A DNA stretch of 64,000 nucleotides from Centropus unirufus (GCA_013397695.1 VYZI01000033.1:2855776-2919775); one strand, 5' to 3'; shown: positions 49,904-64,000, counted from the stretch's first letter. The notes: a model not told the origin generated them from the letters alone. Translations and numbers: made by a program.

Positions 49904-50016
49904 GTGCAACAAATTTAGAATGACAAATACATGTAGAGACTGGCTTTTCAGAAGCCTGCATTTACTAATTCATGGAAAAATCACGATTTGCTTAAAGAAA
50001 CAAGACAAGATGGGAG
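49904..50016 (+). other. Possible exon, unidentified, cysteine-containing
   Basis: A strong acceptor (TCAGTCTTTTTAATTAG) and a consensus donor (GGGAG|GTAAGTACT) bound 113 bases. One frame is open for the full length and gives 37 codons, including NTCRDWLFRSLHLLIHGKIT and three cysteines. The entry phase matches the exit phase of the 36,186 candidate, and the exit phase is 1, as expected at an Ig/fibronectin domain edge. The 13-kb gap and lack of recognised similarity keep this low. Confidence 0.22.
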
Positions 50017-52879
50017 GTAAGTACTGCTTGATATCCACGTGTACATTGTACATTTTGTTCAGTGGGAACTGTTTCTATCAGCAGAATTAGGTGTAATTAG
50101 AAAATTATATCTTGCAATTATTTAAGTCCTGGTTTATTAAAAATAAAACCCAAGATTCTTTTGGCATCTGCAAGTGTTCTCAGAGAATAATCCTGGCCTG
50201 GTTAGTCCTGCCATTTCCCTGCTACCAGATGCTGTTTATATAAAAAACAATATCCTTGAGGGAGTTGCATGGTCTGAGGACCACCAATGAACACACAGAT
50301 AAGCATGTCTGAAGTGAGTAGTGTGGTGCCAGCTCCAAAGTAATCACAGCACCATGGATAATTTCCTAAGGTGTATATTAACCGAAGACCATCTTGTGAA
50401 AAAGATGAGGAGGCACACTTTGCTCAGTTATGCAGACCAAAAGCAGACCCTCTAGCTGCTAAAATCCTATGATCTGCTTTATGCTCAGCTCTTCTGGAGA
50501 AAAAAAGAGAAGTACACTTGCCTCCTCTCTCAACGATATTGTTTTTGCAACTTTAAACACAGAGAACTTTCTTGGAAGAAGTTATTGGTCTAGCAGAGCC
50601 TGCAGAGCTGACAAAGGAGCTGTGCTCATTGCCTTGGGAATGTCACTCTTCATCTCTGCTGTGGTGAAGACAGCACTTGGGGCATCCCTGCACCCAGCTG
50701 AATCCCTGCTGCTTGGCTAGGAAAAGTGCTGCAGCACATCTGTGGCTTCTCATACATTTTTGCATAAAAATGTCACAAAATGCAGAGAGAAAAACTGTAA
50801 TGTGTTCAAAATGCTCATCAAGAGCTTGAGTCTAGACCCAGAAAAGCAGAGGAATGCACCCATTTATAGCTACTTCAGTGAAATGTGAACAACTGGGAAA
50901 ATTAACAAAAGAAAAGTGGGAGGGAATGAAAAACTAGGAAAGTACGAACTCTTCACTTGCCTCTCCCTGGACTGTTTGTACAATCACAGTCTAGAAAAAA
51001 TCCCAAACAAACCACATTAACAAACAGAAGCAATGAAGTTATTGTATTGATGTATCATACCAGAGCAGAAGTGCTTTTTCTGCATTTTCATGGAGTTTTG
51101 TTTTTTAAAGGAAATATTAATGTAATTTATTATAAACATAAGGCTCTCCTTCTGCTTGTACCTTTCCTGTTAGCATGGAGCTGTTCCAGTGCTGTTAAAG
51201 TCAACGGGAGGAGTCTTACAGTGACAGGACTGGTCTGGACCCACAGGAAATACAGGGAGTGTTGGCAAGGTGACAGAGGAACTATGCTTAATAAGGTCAT
51301 TTGTAGCCTCTCCCTGATGTGAACAGCTGTGTAGTAGAATTCCATTGCAGAATCAGACCTATAAACCAGATATTAGAACTACGGTATCCTGATAGGCCGT
51401 TGATATGAGAAATATTTTTTTAAGATTCTGGATTTGATAATTTATAAGTCTTAAAATAATTATGATTTATTTTTCAAAAAAGAAGTGCTCCAAACTGTAA
51501 AATTGTAAATTATATTATTTTAGGGTAATTATCATATTTTCTATAGTTCTTATGGTTACTTATCTTACCCATGATACAAAGGAGCATTTAGAGATGTACC
51601 TTAGTGCTTGCCTTTCCATAGTGCAACTTAAACTTGTCAATGTTATTTTCCTAATTAGAGATGCAGATATGAATTAGGGCATATGGGCTGAATCCAATGC
51701 TATAAAATTCAAGAGTAAGACTCTGACTTCAGGGCATTTTGGATCAGTCACTTTGGCCAAACATTGACATTTCAGTTTTTTCTCATGAAGTGTTGAAATG
51801 CAGGAATCAGTCTAAGATCACATCCAGCTTTCTTGCCTGTTTTTTCATCCTTGGCTAAGCCTTCAAACAGCTTCTGTTGGAAATACAAGATTTGTTACCC
51901 CCTCAAATATGAGCAGAGCTGGTTAATTTCTGAGAAGTTGTAGTGTGGACAGTTTAGAAAATGAAATTCAGAAATGCATATTCTTCTCATGTTGAAAGTC
52001 TGATTACAAAAACGCAGCCTTATGTGAAGAAGTGGTGCTCCATAAAAATAAGCACATGCAGTATGAACTATGGCTGGCAATGTTTAATCAATGCTGCAGC
52101 TAAGGTATTGAATGTATGTTTTGTGTGGTTTTCCTTTATTTATAAATGAAATGCTGCAATTATGAATTTTCTTTAAGAAATCCCTGAAGGGTTAAAACTT
52201 TTGATAGATTTCTATCTTTTTAAAATTTTGTTCTGTATTCTCCGCAGAATGAGTCTCAGAGTGCATAATTATCACTCCTGGATAAATTAAGAAAGGAAAA
52301 AAATGCTGGTTTTATAACAAATATTTTGTAGCACAGGTATTCACACAATAGAAGCATTGGCTAAGAGAGCAGGGAAATTCCACCCAAAAGTATCCTGAGA
52401 GGTGAGCAACAGTAATCTACTAGCACATTACCTGAAAAGTAAATTATGCATCCAGCCAGACTAACTATGCTAAAATGAGTGGCAAGAGAAGATGTCAAAT
52501 TTTTTTTTCTTTATGACTTCCATTGGTATGCGTTGATTTTTTTTGGCACTGCCCCAAGCCCTAAGTGTATACAGTTGAACTAGAGGAAAAGGCAGCAGAT
52601 TTTATTGATTCATAATACGGCTTGCTGTAATGTTCTGAGGGAAAACAAAGGGCTTATGTTAGCTATAAGACACTGTAATATATATTTAACTGGTATAAAT
52701 TATAAGGGTGTCTCTCCTTAAGAATATGAAATATAAGGTTGTTTCTGAGAGAGTCTAAAGTAAAAAAATTAATAAATTGCTCCTCAAAGTAGACAAACTT
52801 AGTTATTAAAAGAACACAGACTTATGTATGAATTATTTGCTTCTGCTCAGTTTAACCAAAAGCTGCTAACCGTTCCCAG
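50017..52879. other. Gene-free stretch
   Basis: AT-rich sequence with a few short open frames up to 121 codons (50,957-51,322, plus). No recognisable domains or repeats. Confidence 0.5.
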
Positions 52880-52948
52880 TCTAAGATGAAAGATGATTTT
52901 GTACGGAAGACAGTACCATGGCATGTGATGTATTGCAGAATGGATCAG
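52880..52948 (+). other. Possible short exon, unidentified
   Basis: Twenty-three codons are open between TTCCCAG and GATCAG|GTAACT. The peptide is SKMKDDFVRKTVPWHVMYCR and three further residues. Phase is 0 at both ends. The segment is short and the acceptor tract is moderate. Confidence 0.15.
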
Positions 52949-55900
52949 GTAACTTGACTCAGTTTTTATCCTTGATGCTGTTTCCAACCCCACTTTCTAA
53001 AAGCGGAAAGTGTAATTTTCTCTTAAAGTTGGGCTCCTTTTGACTTATTACAATGTGGGATTAGTATAAATCCAACTAACTTCCAGAGATCCCTACCTGT
53101 CCCTCTCTGTGCTGTCCTGAAATGTACCATTTGAAGTCCTTGAGCACCCGCAGAGCTCAATGTAGTGGAAGAACTGGACTGCCATGGTACTTGATGAATT
53201 TTATGTATGAGCAGGTCAGTGTGGCAGGTCTATTTCTCATGATGATCAAAATATAAAGTTGCCAGAGAGAAGTTACAGCATCACTCCTGGGAGCAAATGG
53301 GCACATTCAGAAGTAGAGGCAACAAAGGCTGAAGACTAGAGTGAATACAGTCATGTAACATCAGGGGTCTCAGCGTGTCAGGACCTGCTACGTGGGGAAA
53401 ATCAGTGTGTTGCTCTGGGGCAGATGTAGGGCAAGGGACTATGGAAGGCAAGGCCTTAGCCCTGGGTTGTGTAAAGCTGATGAAAAGCCTGGAGTACTGA
53501 CATCTTAAACTCTTTGTAGCTGTTTCAAAACCTATGTTGCCTTTCTAAGCACCAAGAAGATCATATTTATGAGGAAAAACTGTAATTTGTCACATGCACT
53601 AATAATTTTTAGGCTGCAATCGATATGTGACCAAATTAAAAGGGCTCCAAACTTAATCAATTGAATATAAATCTTGAAGTTAAACACAGCATAGAACGCT
53701 AAATCTGCCAAAATAGCCATCTAAAATGTAGCTAAAAAAGGTTATAAATATCTAGGGTGAAATTTTGGCTCACTGTGAAAAGAGTGGGACTTCTGCCATT
53801 GATCTGAACAAGGCTAGAGTTTCTCTCTCATTGGACTCCCCCTCTCTGAATCTTTTAATTTTATTAGCCATTCTGCTTGCTGTTTGCATGCATTTTTATT
53901 TTACATGGGAAGGTTATATCATGTCAGAGTATAACATTTCCCAATTGGCAAGTCACCCCCTGTCCTGCAACTACAGTTGTAGTTGCCCGTAAGGAAGCAG
54001 TGAGTGGCTAATGGCCAACAAACTGTAGTATCAAGGAGGGGTTACAAAGGAAGCAGAGCAGCAATGGAGCAGAGGAAGAAAGGGGCCCCTGCCTTGCATT
54101 CTTCTATGTGGGAGTCAGGGAAAAGCTGCAGCCATCTGTGCTCTTAGAGGCTTCTTTTACATTCTCTTCAATGGTAAAAGTGGCTGCTGCAGTGGTCATT
54201 CAGGCTCTTCTTTTCTGCAGTTGTCATCCAGCATAAGCTGTGGCAGTTTGAATCTTCTCTGTCCCACTCATTGCATGTTTTGACTGTGGAGCTGGAGAGC
54301 CTGCTCCTAAAGCTGAGAGGTAAGTGATCTGTGCTCCTTCTGCTGAGATCTTCTAGAAGGAATGTTTCCCACATGCTGGATGATGCTTCATGGTGACTGG
54401 GGAAACACAATTAGTAGCTGCACTTAAAACATTACTCTGGACCCAGTTCACCTTTCTGGCTCATTGGAGAAAGGTCTCATCTCTTCCTTTGGTACATCTT
54501 CTAATCCATCCATCCTTATTCCTATTTCTTATAAGGGAATCATTGCTTCTAGTAAATAAAGCATTTCTGTCAAAATACACTTTGTACATTAGCTGCTCAT
54601 GTTTCTCTACTGGCTTCTGCTAACAGCTTCAAGGAAGCTTTCTCTGGGTACAGAAGATTTCAGGAGGCAGGGCAGCCCCCCGAATCACTGGCTAGAATGT
54701 TTTGTGTACCCCTTTGCTCACAGCTGTGATCCCAACAAAGCTGCAGTCCTCAGTCGCATTGCATTGTACTGGTTTATATTTGTAGTCCTTCTGGAATGCT
54801 TTTTTTCCATATATTTTATCTGAATTTTGGTCATATATTATCTGCCTGACAACTCGACACCTATAAAAATTTACGAATTTGTTTTAAAAACAACACTTGA
54901 TTATGTCAGTGTTTATGAGACTTCCCATGAGCCCTATATTCTTCAGTTGAATCTAGCTATAGCCCCTCATAATAATAATAAAACAGGCCATATTTCACCA
55001 TTTCTCTGTTAACATGACTCACTGCTAGCAATTACAGTAGCTACCAGCTCACACTTTTGTTGATTTTAAGGATTTGCTGACTTGTTAGGGCCTTTGCTGA
55101 TGTAAACACACATAGACATGTATCAGGTGGGCCTCTCTAACTGATCTAGAAATAGCTGTGGGTGCATTTTTCAGTTTTCAGAGAATAATATCTGTGTACA
55201 GTTAATCATGCAGAAGTGTGCAGTGACTGATAATAGGTGTGTAACTGGTTTTACGTATTGATAATAAGAAAAAATTGATACCACAAGGGGTCCACTGTGT
55301 TTGCAAATGCTGCAGATATGGAGACTGAGAAAAAAATAAAGAAAATATGCTATTCCGGCCCTCCTATTTCTAACACATACTTGTCTGCATCAGCTTTTAG
55401 TACTTCTTTCTGGGACTTGATAGTGAGATTGTGTGGCGTGCCAGCTGCAGCCCATGCACTTAAGCAGTATTGGAGTGGTCTTCTGGCTTCTGCAAGGGAG
55501 GTGGTTTTTACCTGAAGTTAGTATTTACAGTCTAGTTTTGGTATTATGCAATGCTATCTTCATTATCCAGTTTCCAATGTCAAACCAATGTATACGCTAA
55601 GACCATACAGAAGTAAGAATCTAGCTTTTTACCTTAGAACTGAGTGAGTTTGGGGTTTTTTAACTCTAGCAACAGGAGCACATTACTACTGCTAGGGCAA
55701 CCGCAAGCTGTACAACATGCTTGCAACACAAAGATACTTACATCCTAAGAATAACAAGGTTGTTTTAAAAAATGAACCAGGGAAATAACTTTTTCTATAG
55801 AAAAAGGTATATGTATAATATAAAACGTACGTCCACATTGTCCTCATTTGGGATATCCTAATTACTTCAGAGGAAGAACATGGAGGGACACAAATAGCGT

Positions 55901-58900
55901 ATGTGAAGCACAGGAGCAAGTTTAATTCTCATTTCTCTACTTCCTATAACACATAGCTATAATATTTCTGTAAAATGAGAACTCTACAGGGGTAACTTTT
56001 TCTGGTTTAAAGGATGAGCTTGATAAATGTTGGCTCCAGAAGTTATAGCTGTGCATATATTTACAAGTCTTAGCTATGAATATATAGCATATACACAACT
56101 TTTAGCCAACAGTTATATGGCATTGTAACACTTTTTATGTAGAAGTAGAACTATGATGACTCTTTATCTTTTTAGTTCCTTCTCTATCAGATTGTATCTC
56201 CAGGAAAAGAACAGATGACGTGCTGTGGTTTAAATTATTTTGAACTTTAAAATTTAACAGATGTAGACAATGCCAGTAATACACCCCAAAGATTTTTGTC
56301 AATGCTTAAAATACCTTGTATGATTTAATTGTCTCAAGATACCAGTGTTGAAACTCTCCAGGATGATAGGTAATACTTTTCCAAGTAAGACTAATTTCCT
56401 CTCCTATAGGAAGCATATATTGCATCTACAAGCCTTGAGATTAATGGCAACAGTAGTATGCTGCATTTTGCAAGTCCTACAGCATATATCTCCACAGCCT
56501 ATACAAAAAGCAGGGATTTAATAAATTGAACAAAAGAACAGAGAAATTGGTAAACTACCCTCTGGGTATAGAAAACCATATCATTCCCAGAAACTCCAGT
56601 GCTCTAGAGCAATCTTATAAACCTCTTCTGATATTTGTATTTCTAAGAATATTGGCTATGAAAGATCAATGTTTTTGGACATTATAAAGTTGAATAATTT
56701 AAAAATTGGTATCTAGATTCGCATAATGTAGATCAGGAGAAAGTGGTGGTTGCTCCTCTACAACTATTCCAGTAAAATAGTTAGACAACCTTCCTCTTTT
56801 ATTCAAAGCAGAGGTTGGAATCTGTATCTTCCATTTTGTAAGAATATTTATCAACCAGACAGATGGTCAGCATGTTGTAGTGAAATTTCTAATTTAAAGA
56901 TTTCAGGAAAGGAGCTGAACACATTTTCCTTACCTGAGCAGTGCTCTGACTACTGAGTAGAGAATATAAAACACCAAGGTGACTTCTTTCTCTTCCTTAC
57001 CCTTGCAAATGTTTTCAATCATTAATCTCACCTTTTGAAAGTTCCCTGAGTGCGGCTCAATTCTTACCCATAGTTCCTGTGATGCTGATACTGTGAGAGG
57101 TAGGGACATTCACTCATGCAGGTTTATACATTAGAGCTGAAATACAACACACTCCAGCTTGTGCCCTCACTCTGTTGCTCTCTTTCCTACAAAGTCAAGA
57201 CCTGCAAAGGTCTTAAGGAATATTTGGATGAGTGTGAAAAGTTGACTTGCAGTCTAACTATATAGTTAGCAAATACACGGTTTATTTCAGTAATATAAAT
57301 CATGTTCCTTCCTAGAAAGAAATAATCAAATTAGTATCATTAAATTTTACAAGATAAGAGAAATGTATTTTAAGGTCAAGATAGAAATGACCTTCCTTGT
57401 AATTAATTTGCTATTACAGACTTACTTTTATTGCAATAGAATTTTTAACTAGAGACAATTATAATTTAAAATACGATCCTGATTCCCCAGATAAAAACTG
57501 AAAAAAAATCAGTATTAGACACTGTGTTTTATATTTGCTTGTAAGCGCTTGTAACATCTCCACCTTGTGGTTGTTTCTCTGAATAACCAGCCTAGACTGC
57601 TGCATCTCAAATGGCAGGTTATTTTGGCTCTGGGAGTCCAGGTTCCTTGAACACAAATGTCATAAATTGAAGGATTTTAGCTAAGAGATTCTTCTACCAA
57701 AAAAATGCCTGTTGTACTGAATTTAAATCACCTTTTTCTTCATGCTTTTTCAGATGTTATTAAATTTTTGCATTTTAGACACAATCAATAATTAAAGTCA
57801 GTGACAAGTGACTACAGAAGCAATAAATAGGATAATAATCCTATATATAATAACAGGATCGTATATAAAATAATAGGATGTCTGAAACTGTCCAATTGGA
57901 AAGGAAAATGCCATAAAATCAAATAATAAGGTTTCAAAATTGATGGGTCAAGAAGATGAATTCTCTTTTACTCATCAAAATATTTGCAAGTATCCTTATA
58001 TTTGTTGAGGAGCATGCACGTTACACACAATATTCACTATGTTGAGTGGGAAAGTATTATGTTCATTCATATTTCACAAAGGGAAAGATAACTGAAGAGA
58101 GATAGTGCTCTTTCAAGAAGTCACAGAGACCATGATGGAAAAGAAGAGTAACCCAGACTTTCTGTTTTATGGTCCTTGGCATATTACTATTAGATCTGCC
58201 ATCTCTCGTCTTAATTTAGTATATTAATAATACCACGAAACTGTCTGCCTAGCTCTAAGAAACCTCAGATCCCAGATACTAGCTCTGCACCAGTTCCACG
58301 ATTGAGTTGCTTTTTTTTTTTTTCTTTTTCAATCTGCAAATGTAAGAAAAGCGTCCCTTGATATTTCTGCTATTTCCCTGATCATTATCAGCCAGAAAAA
58401 TTATGACACAAGTTCTTTTGTGGTATTTTGGCACTTCTTGCCCACACAAGCATTTTAAAATGCCATGGTAGACAATAAATATGATTATGATATCTAGACT
58501 TTCTAAAATTTCAGAAATACTTTCACTCAATATTTTAGATGAAGGTTTCCCCACCTCTCATTTCCATGTTTCAGTTCTTATTGTAAGTATGATTTTGTTC
58601 TCTCTTTATTTCTTATTTGTGGCTGTTTTACCACTTTCCATAGGAATATTTTCTGGTCTTATTGTAGTCACTGTAACTTCCTCTATAGGATATAATTTCA
58701 GAAAATCTACTCAGCAGACTTTTGCAATGCGTCACAGAAGGGAGTTTGATAAAGTCATTTGACACAATGGCATGAACATAAGCAACATCCTTCCTTCTTT
58801 CTCCATTTTTAGATACCTTACAGGCAGAAAAGCTTTCATAGCTCTTGTCACTGACCTATTTTTGTTTTGTTTGCTCCTCCTCACTCCATTAAAAGCAGTG

Positions 58901-61900
58901 CATTTCTTTAAAGAACAATCCTGTAACTGCTGTGGAAGGATCAGAGGCCCAGGATGCCTTGTCACATGCTGCTGATGTTCCTTTCCATCTCTTTGACAGA
59001 CAGTGATATCTAAAGTGCCCTTTCTGTTCCCCATTCCTCCCAGGCTGTATCCTATCTGTGAACTGAGGGGAACCATGAGTGAAAATGAGTACTTGCCTAT
59101 TAATAGAAAAAATGGGATTCCTTTTTTTTTCTGTCCTCAGTGTCCTACTAAATTATACCCAAAGAAGGTCTATTCTAGGAAAGTTCGAAGGCTCAAAGTC
59201 TGAAATACACCTCTTCTAGCGCCAGGCACCACAGGGAGCAACAAAACTGCTTCTAGTAAAAAACTGGCGAATTATTTTTTTTTGCCTTCCAAATAGCCTC
59301 CTGTAGGCACCAAAACTTATGTGGTGTGATTCTTTGTGACAGCCTTGCGAAAGCAGCAGTTTGGATGCAACTGTGGTTGTATATTCTTAGAGCAATTAAA
59401 AAAAAGATATTTTATTCTTGTGCCAGAACCGCCTTGTCCTAGAGAGCATGTGAATAAGAATTTCAATGGCTAGAAAATGATTGGTAAGGATAGCCTAAAG
59501 TAATCCAAAGTGTCAAAAGAAATGGTATTCTGTGTGGAATGAGACTGGTAAAAGATGAAGTCTTGGAGAGCTTTTGCTAATTTCAAAGACATCACCTGAG
59601 ATATAAAACTCACAGAGGAGGAAAGTAAAGTGTTTTGACAACAATATCAATGTTTACATCATTTACATATCTAGCCTGTGCTTCCTGAGTAGGAGGAGAG
59701 TTTTGAGGTGGGGAAAAAAGCTGGCAGGAGGAGCTGCAAGGGTGGTAGATGGTGAAGAAAAGAGGTGAATGTGGCTGAACATGGAACAGATTAATCTAGC
59801 TAAACATGGATGTTTTCACTGTAGGTAAAAAAGGCCTAGAACTTGTTGAAGGACTTCAGCTCCAGAGCTAAGGTGCCACCCACCTTGGCCATCCTTTTTC
59901 CCAGGTGCTCCTTGCCTACCATAGTGTAGTACTAATAATAGAAGAGTGAGCTCAATTGCACAGTTTGATTCCTGAAAATGAACACCCCAAATAGAAAATG
60001 TGGTTCCAGTGTGCATTCCTTCATGTGAAGTACAGTTTTGATCACCATATGGCTGCTAAGTCATACTGCCCTGCTTTGCCAGCATGATTTCAGAGTGCTA
60101 CTGTGTTAAAAAACCACGGAACTTTGAAGAGCAGATCAGCTGAGGAATAGGTGGGTAAACTTTACAAGGAGGAAAAAGTTTGTTCAAATAACACATTCAG
60201 TTGCTCATTGGAAAATAATTCGTCTGGAGGGCAAGTTTCAGTGGCTCTTTGCCTGTGACGTTTGCAATGTTGAAGGAAAACGTTGCCCTGTTCTGTTTGA
60301 AAAAGTCCCTCTGCAACTTATTAAAAGCAGTGTGTAGCATACATTATAACAGTGCTGTTGTCACTAAGCCCCCTTGGTGGTTGTAAAGACCACAGGGATT
60401 TGCCCCTTTCAGGCTCCAACAGGCAAGGGCTAGAGGTGGTGCTCCGATAAGAAAGGGAGCCCCAACAATCCTGAATCAGACAACACTGCTGATGAAGCCA
60501 GCTGGACCTATGCCTTACCAAGGACTGAAGGTTTTGTCCCTGAATGCTTCCAAACAGGATAGATGCTTCAGCCCAGGAAATGCTCTGCACAACAGGTTGT
60601 CTTGATGCTAGTGATATGCAGATTCCCTGTTAATCCACTGCCACAGGGTAGAATAAATTTGACATTAGTTTGCTTCGCCAAACTCTGCTCAAGTCTTACT
60701 CATCCTGTAGACTGAGAAATTTTTGGAGTGGTCAATACCCAGCATGTTTATTTTTAATCATTGAAAGCATCTTAATTAGATTGTGGGTTTTGTGTACATA
60801 CACACAAAATCCTACTACCCAGAACATGAGTTAAGGAAATAAGAAAAGTCAACTCTGGCGTTGTATATGTTTGGATGTAAAGCATAAAGGAATATAGCTT
60901 GTTCCCTGACTCCTTTCACCTGTCTGTAAAGCCATAACAGAAACATTTCCCACCCAAGCTGCTCTGAGATTTCACTGGTCACCTTCAAAAGTATAGTTTG
61001 CAATACTCATGGTGGGCAATAATAAGTGAGGTAGAGCAATATCATGACAAAAATTTGAAAGTAGGCTTTTTCTTTGGAGTTCAAGGTAGGTGCTGCTTGA
61101 AACCATTACATGCAACCATGCTGATTATGAAGACTTAGATCTATTACCTTAGATTTTACCAAAAGCCAGTCCCTGTAGCAAAGCAAACACAAATATAGTT
61201 TTTTGATGTTTCTCTTAAATTCAAACTTCATCAGCTAGAATACACACTTTCAGGTATTTAAATAAATAAACATATAAAGTTTAGAATTGAAATTTTCTGA
61301 AACTGGAGTTTTGTGCTGATTATATTAGCAGTCCAAAAGAAAACAATGATCCTTTTGCAATTAAGCAGAGCAGCTATTTATACTGCCAGCTGCTGTTGGC
61401 ATTCCAGTACAAAGTGCAATCATGGCCTCAATTTAAGGGGCCTTTGTTGGAAGTAAACACAAAAAAGTGCTTTGGAAAGAGGTATGGAGTAAAGGTTTCT
61501 GAAGTGCTTAAGTGCTCTACAAGGTGTGAGACTTGAAGGATGCTGAATTTACTTTGAAAATTTTACCTAGGCTTACCAGAAACTGAAGATGACTTAAAGC
61601 TGGCTGCAATCCTCTGTAGTCACAGAAAATTCCACACTTTTGGGATAGGTTTTATTCAATTTACTTGAGATGCACTTGTCCTTATTCCTGTGTTAGAAGG
61701 AGGTCGACTTAATTTCAATGATTTGCTTTGACCTCCAACAGCAGCAGGTTGAAGTCCTGAGTCGCTCTTTCATAGAAGACTCAGAAATTTCTTTATCCCT
61801 TTTAATGTGAACATTTTTTCTTCCTTCTTGCAAATTTTACCTTCCATACTTATTTTTCTTTAGGTATGTAAGATGCATTATTAAAATAACTTGTCTGTAG

Positions 61901-63870
61901 GAGAGCACAGCATTTTTTCTCTAATGTTTCCAGTTTCCACCAACATAAATAGGAACGAAGCTAAGTCTGCCCAAGAGTGTGTACATTTTATTGCATAGAT
62001 GAAATCAAATTCCGCATGGAAACATTTTATCAAGTACCTTATTTTCTTACACATTCCTGGAGGACCTGCAAAGGAGGAGCTTGTCAGCTAAATTGAAAAC
62101 ATACTAATAAAGTTAAAAAGTTAATGGGAGACATTTGCAATTTCCCAATAATTTTCCTAGTGACTTAAACACGAAATAACTGTGTATACTTCTGCTACTG
62201 TTTTCCTTACATCTTTGTATCAAATGACATGTACAAGAACTAGTGCCGGATATCTACCATTTGTCACACACCTATCAAATTATAGTTTTGCTAGGCAAAC
62301 TTACAGTTCAGGTGGCCAGATTTCTGTTTGTCTGGGAGGCTACTTTCAATTACTTATAAGTAATAATGTGTGTTTTATAACTCAAACCACTTGTATAAAT
62401 AGAGCTTAAAACCTTGTGACTGAGGCAATAAAATAGAAGCAAAATTTTAGCTGTTGTAACCTACCATGCAGTCCATTTAAGGATAGTGGCTGAAATATAG
62501 TTCCAGACTCTAGGCCACTTTTGTGCTAAGCAGTCAGTATAAAAATACATCTTTTTTATATAATTAGGATAATTGTTATTGTAATTAAGCAGCTTTAATG
62601 ATTTCTGCATCTTTCAGTGAGCTTTGGTAAACCAAGACACTTCTACATGCTCGGCTAAAGCGTATTGACTGGCAGTGTTACCTTTGCCTTATGTCTCTAG
62701 CTTGCAATAAGGTGCCATTTAAATAAATGATTTTCATTTAAGGCTACAAGGGCAGATATGCAGGGCTTGGTTAATACTATCTTACATTCTCATGTCTTCC
62801 TTCCAACTCTGGCTACTATGACTGGGCTGTCATATCTGAAAATCACACGACCAGTAAGGTATTTATACGAATTAAAGTTGCACATCACTGGCATCCTGAA
62901 TGAAAGGTCAAGAGTTTTGATGGGCTGACAAACTGTTTCAAAGGATATCTTTTGTTTTTCTTTTTCATTCTCTTCAAAATAACATTTTGTGTCTAGGCAC
63001 CTATTTTATATAATTTGTGTATTTGCTAGATCTTCTTGACCTCAGGGAAAAAAAAAATGCGAAGGGACAACTAATTCCCTTCTTTTTATCTGCTTTAAGC
63101 CTCCAACAACATTCCAATGCATTCTTGCCACTACTGATAACATCTTTTCTAACTGCTAAATATTACAAGGGTTGCACTGTACTGAACTCTTCCCATTTAG
63201 GTTTGGCCTGAATGCCAAAAATGTTGACCTTTTCTGTATTTAATATAGCTTAGAAAGGGCATCTTTCCAAGTCTTAATATAATCTGCTGTTGAACCTTCT
63301 CATCCTCTTTCACTTTCCCTCCCCTTTGATATTCTAGCACTCCTAGTTCAATATATAAGATACATTGCCTGGCATATCCTTTTACATATAGCCAGAAGAT
63401 TCCGGAATTCTTTTGAATTCCTTGAGTGCTGCTGTATTTATACTACTAGTTGGATTCTTTTACCAGTTTCTGGTATCAGCCTCTATTTATCTTTGAGGAT
63501 TTAATAGTCTGTCAGTGTGCATGCCTCATGTCTTGCCCATATGATCCTTTTTTTACCTGTCAGCTTTTCCCCATCAGTCCTTTTGAGAGAGAAAGGTTAT
63601 TTTGAATGAGGACTTGTCCTTCTCATAAGCAATACAGAATAAAAACAAGAGCATACAATATCATTTGGCTTTTTTGCTCCTCTTTTTTTTTATGAATGGG
63701 TACATCTAATAGCGTCCCAGAACAACTACTTTAGTTCTTCTATGTCTATTCAAATATTTTTCATGTAGGACTGATCAAAACAAAATTTAAATAAGGTTTT
63801 AAGATCTGGATTTTTTTCTGAAACATAGAGGTGATCTGTGAAAAGCCAAGAACACTGCATAGCTGGATTT
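52949..63870. other. Long gene-free stretch
   Basis: Plain AT-rich sequence with poly-T runs (for example 58,313-58,323) and short open frames up to 114 codons. None has a recognisable domain or strong splice context. No RNA gene was recognised. Confidence 0.55.
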
Positions 63871-63879
63871 GATCTGATT

Positions 63880-63945
63880 TTGCAGTTGTACTAGATCATT
63901 GTTGTACGTTCCTTCCAACTAAAATTTCTATTCCATTCCATTCTA
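63880..63945 (+). mobile_element. CR1 LINE 3' end fragment
   Basis: GTTGTACTAGATCATTGTTG, then ACGTTCCTTCCAACTAAAATT, then a TATTCCATTCCATTC tail match the 3' terminus of an avian CR1 in plus orientation. The tail is a pentamer-type repeat rather than the octamer seen near 32.9 kb, so the subfamily differs. The copy is heavily 5'-truncated. Confidence 0.85.
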
Positions 63946-64000
63946 GATGTAACTAAGTTACAATTTTTGACTGTATACAAGGTGGGTATTACATCAGTGG

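Noticed and set aside
58481..58762. Hydrophobic plus-strand frame that could suggest a membrane protein
   Set aside because: T-rich DNA gives hydrophobic codons; no splice sites or homology seen.
59221..59250. Second CTCF-like motif (CACCACAGGGAGCA)
   Set aside because: One base short of the core and lacking the GGGGGC run; too weak.

Overview
This window looks like vertebrate, most probably bird, nuclear DNA. The main reason is a cluster of CR1 LINE copies with the avian 3' end (octamer tail, the 'CATCCCTGGAGG' and 'TTCCAACC' boxes, and a reverse-transcriptase reading frame with an FADD box). The background is AT-rich, gene-poor and repeat-poor, with short microsatellites and no bacterial-style operons. 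I found no tRNA, rRNA, CRISPR array or complete protein-coding gene. Apart from the CR1 coding remnant, the longest open frames (about 120-170 codons) do not resemble any protein I know.

Layout. 1-16 kb is AT-rich non-coding sequence with scattered short open frames; a 162-codon minus-strand frame near 5.3-5.8 kb ends on a consensus splice donor. 16-25 kb holds several exon-like segments with good splice sites, mostly on the minus strand. Three of them (23.3, 19.6 and 16.5 kb), taken in that order, look by eye like parts of a type I cytokine receptor of the IL23R/IL12RB2 kind. The middle one carries an in-frame stop, so a decayed gene or coincidence are both open. 24.7-31.9 kb is featureless. 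31.9-32.8 kb is the clearest regulatory locus: CpG-rich sequence, TATA-like boxes, a compact CpG island and a near-consensus CTCF site, wedged between CR1 fragments. 32.9-34.9 kb is a long minus-strand CR1 followed by an older minus-strand CR1. 36 to 53 kb holds plus-strand exon-like segments (36.2, 43.0, 44.7, 49.1, 49.9 and 52.9 kb) in otherwise plain sequence. 53-64 kb is plain apart from a CR1 3' end near the right edge.

How it fits together. The simplest reading is intergenic or long-intron DNA, possibly with exons of one or two unidentified genes. An acceptor-donor pair around an open frame is expected by chance several times per strand in 64 kb, so exon entries carry low confidence unless something else supports them. 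The exon-like segments lie on both strands and do not form one convincing gene model. RNA-seq or protein alignment would be needed to choose between them.
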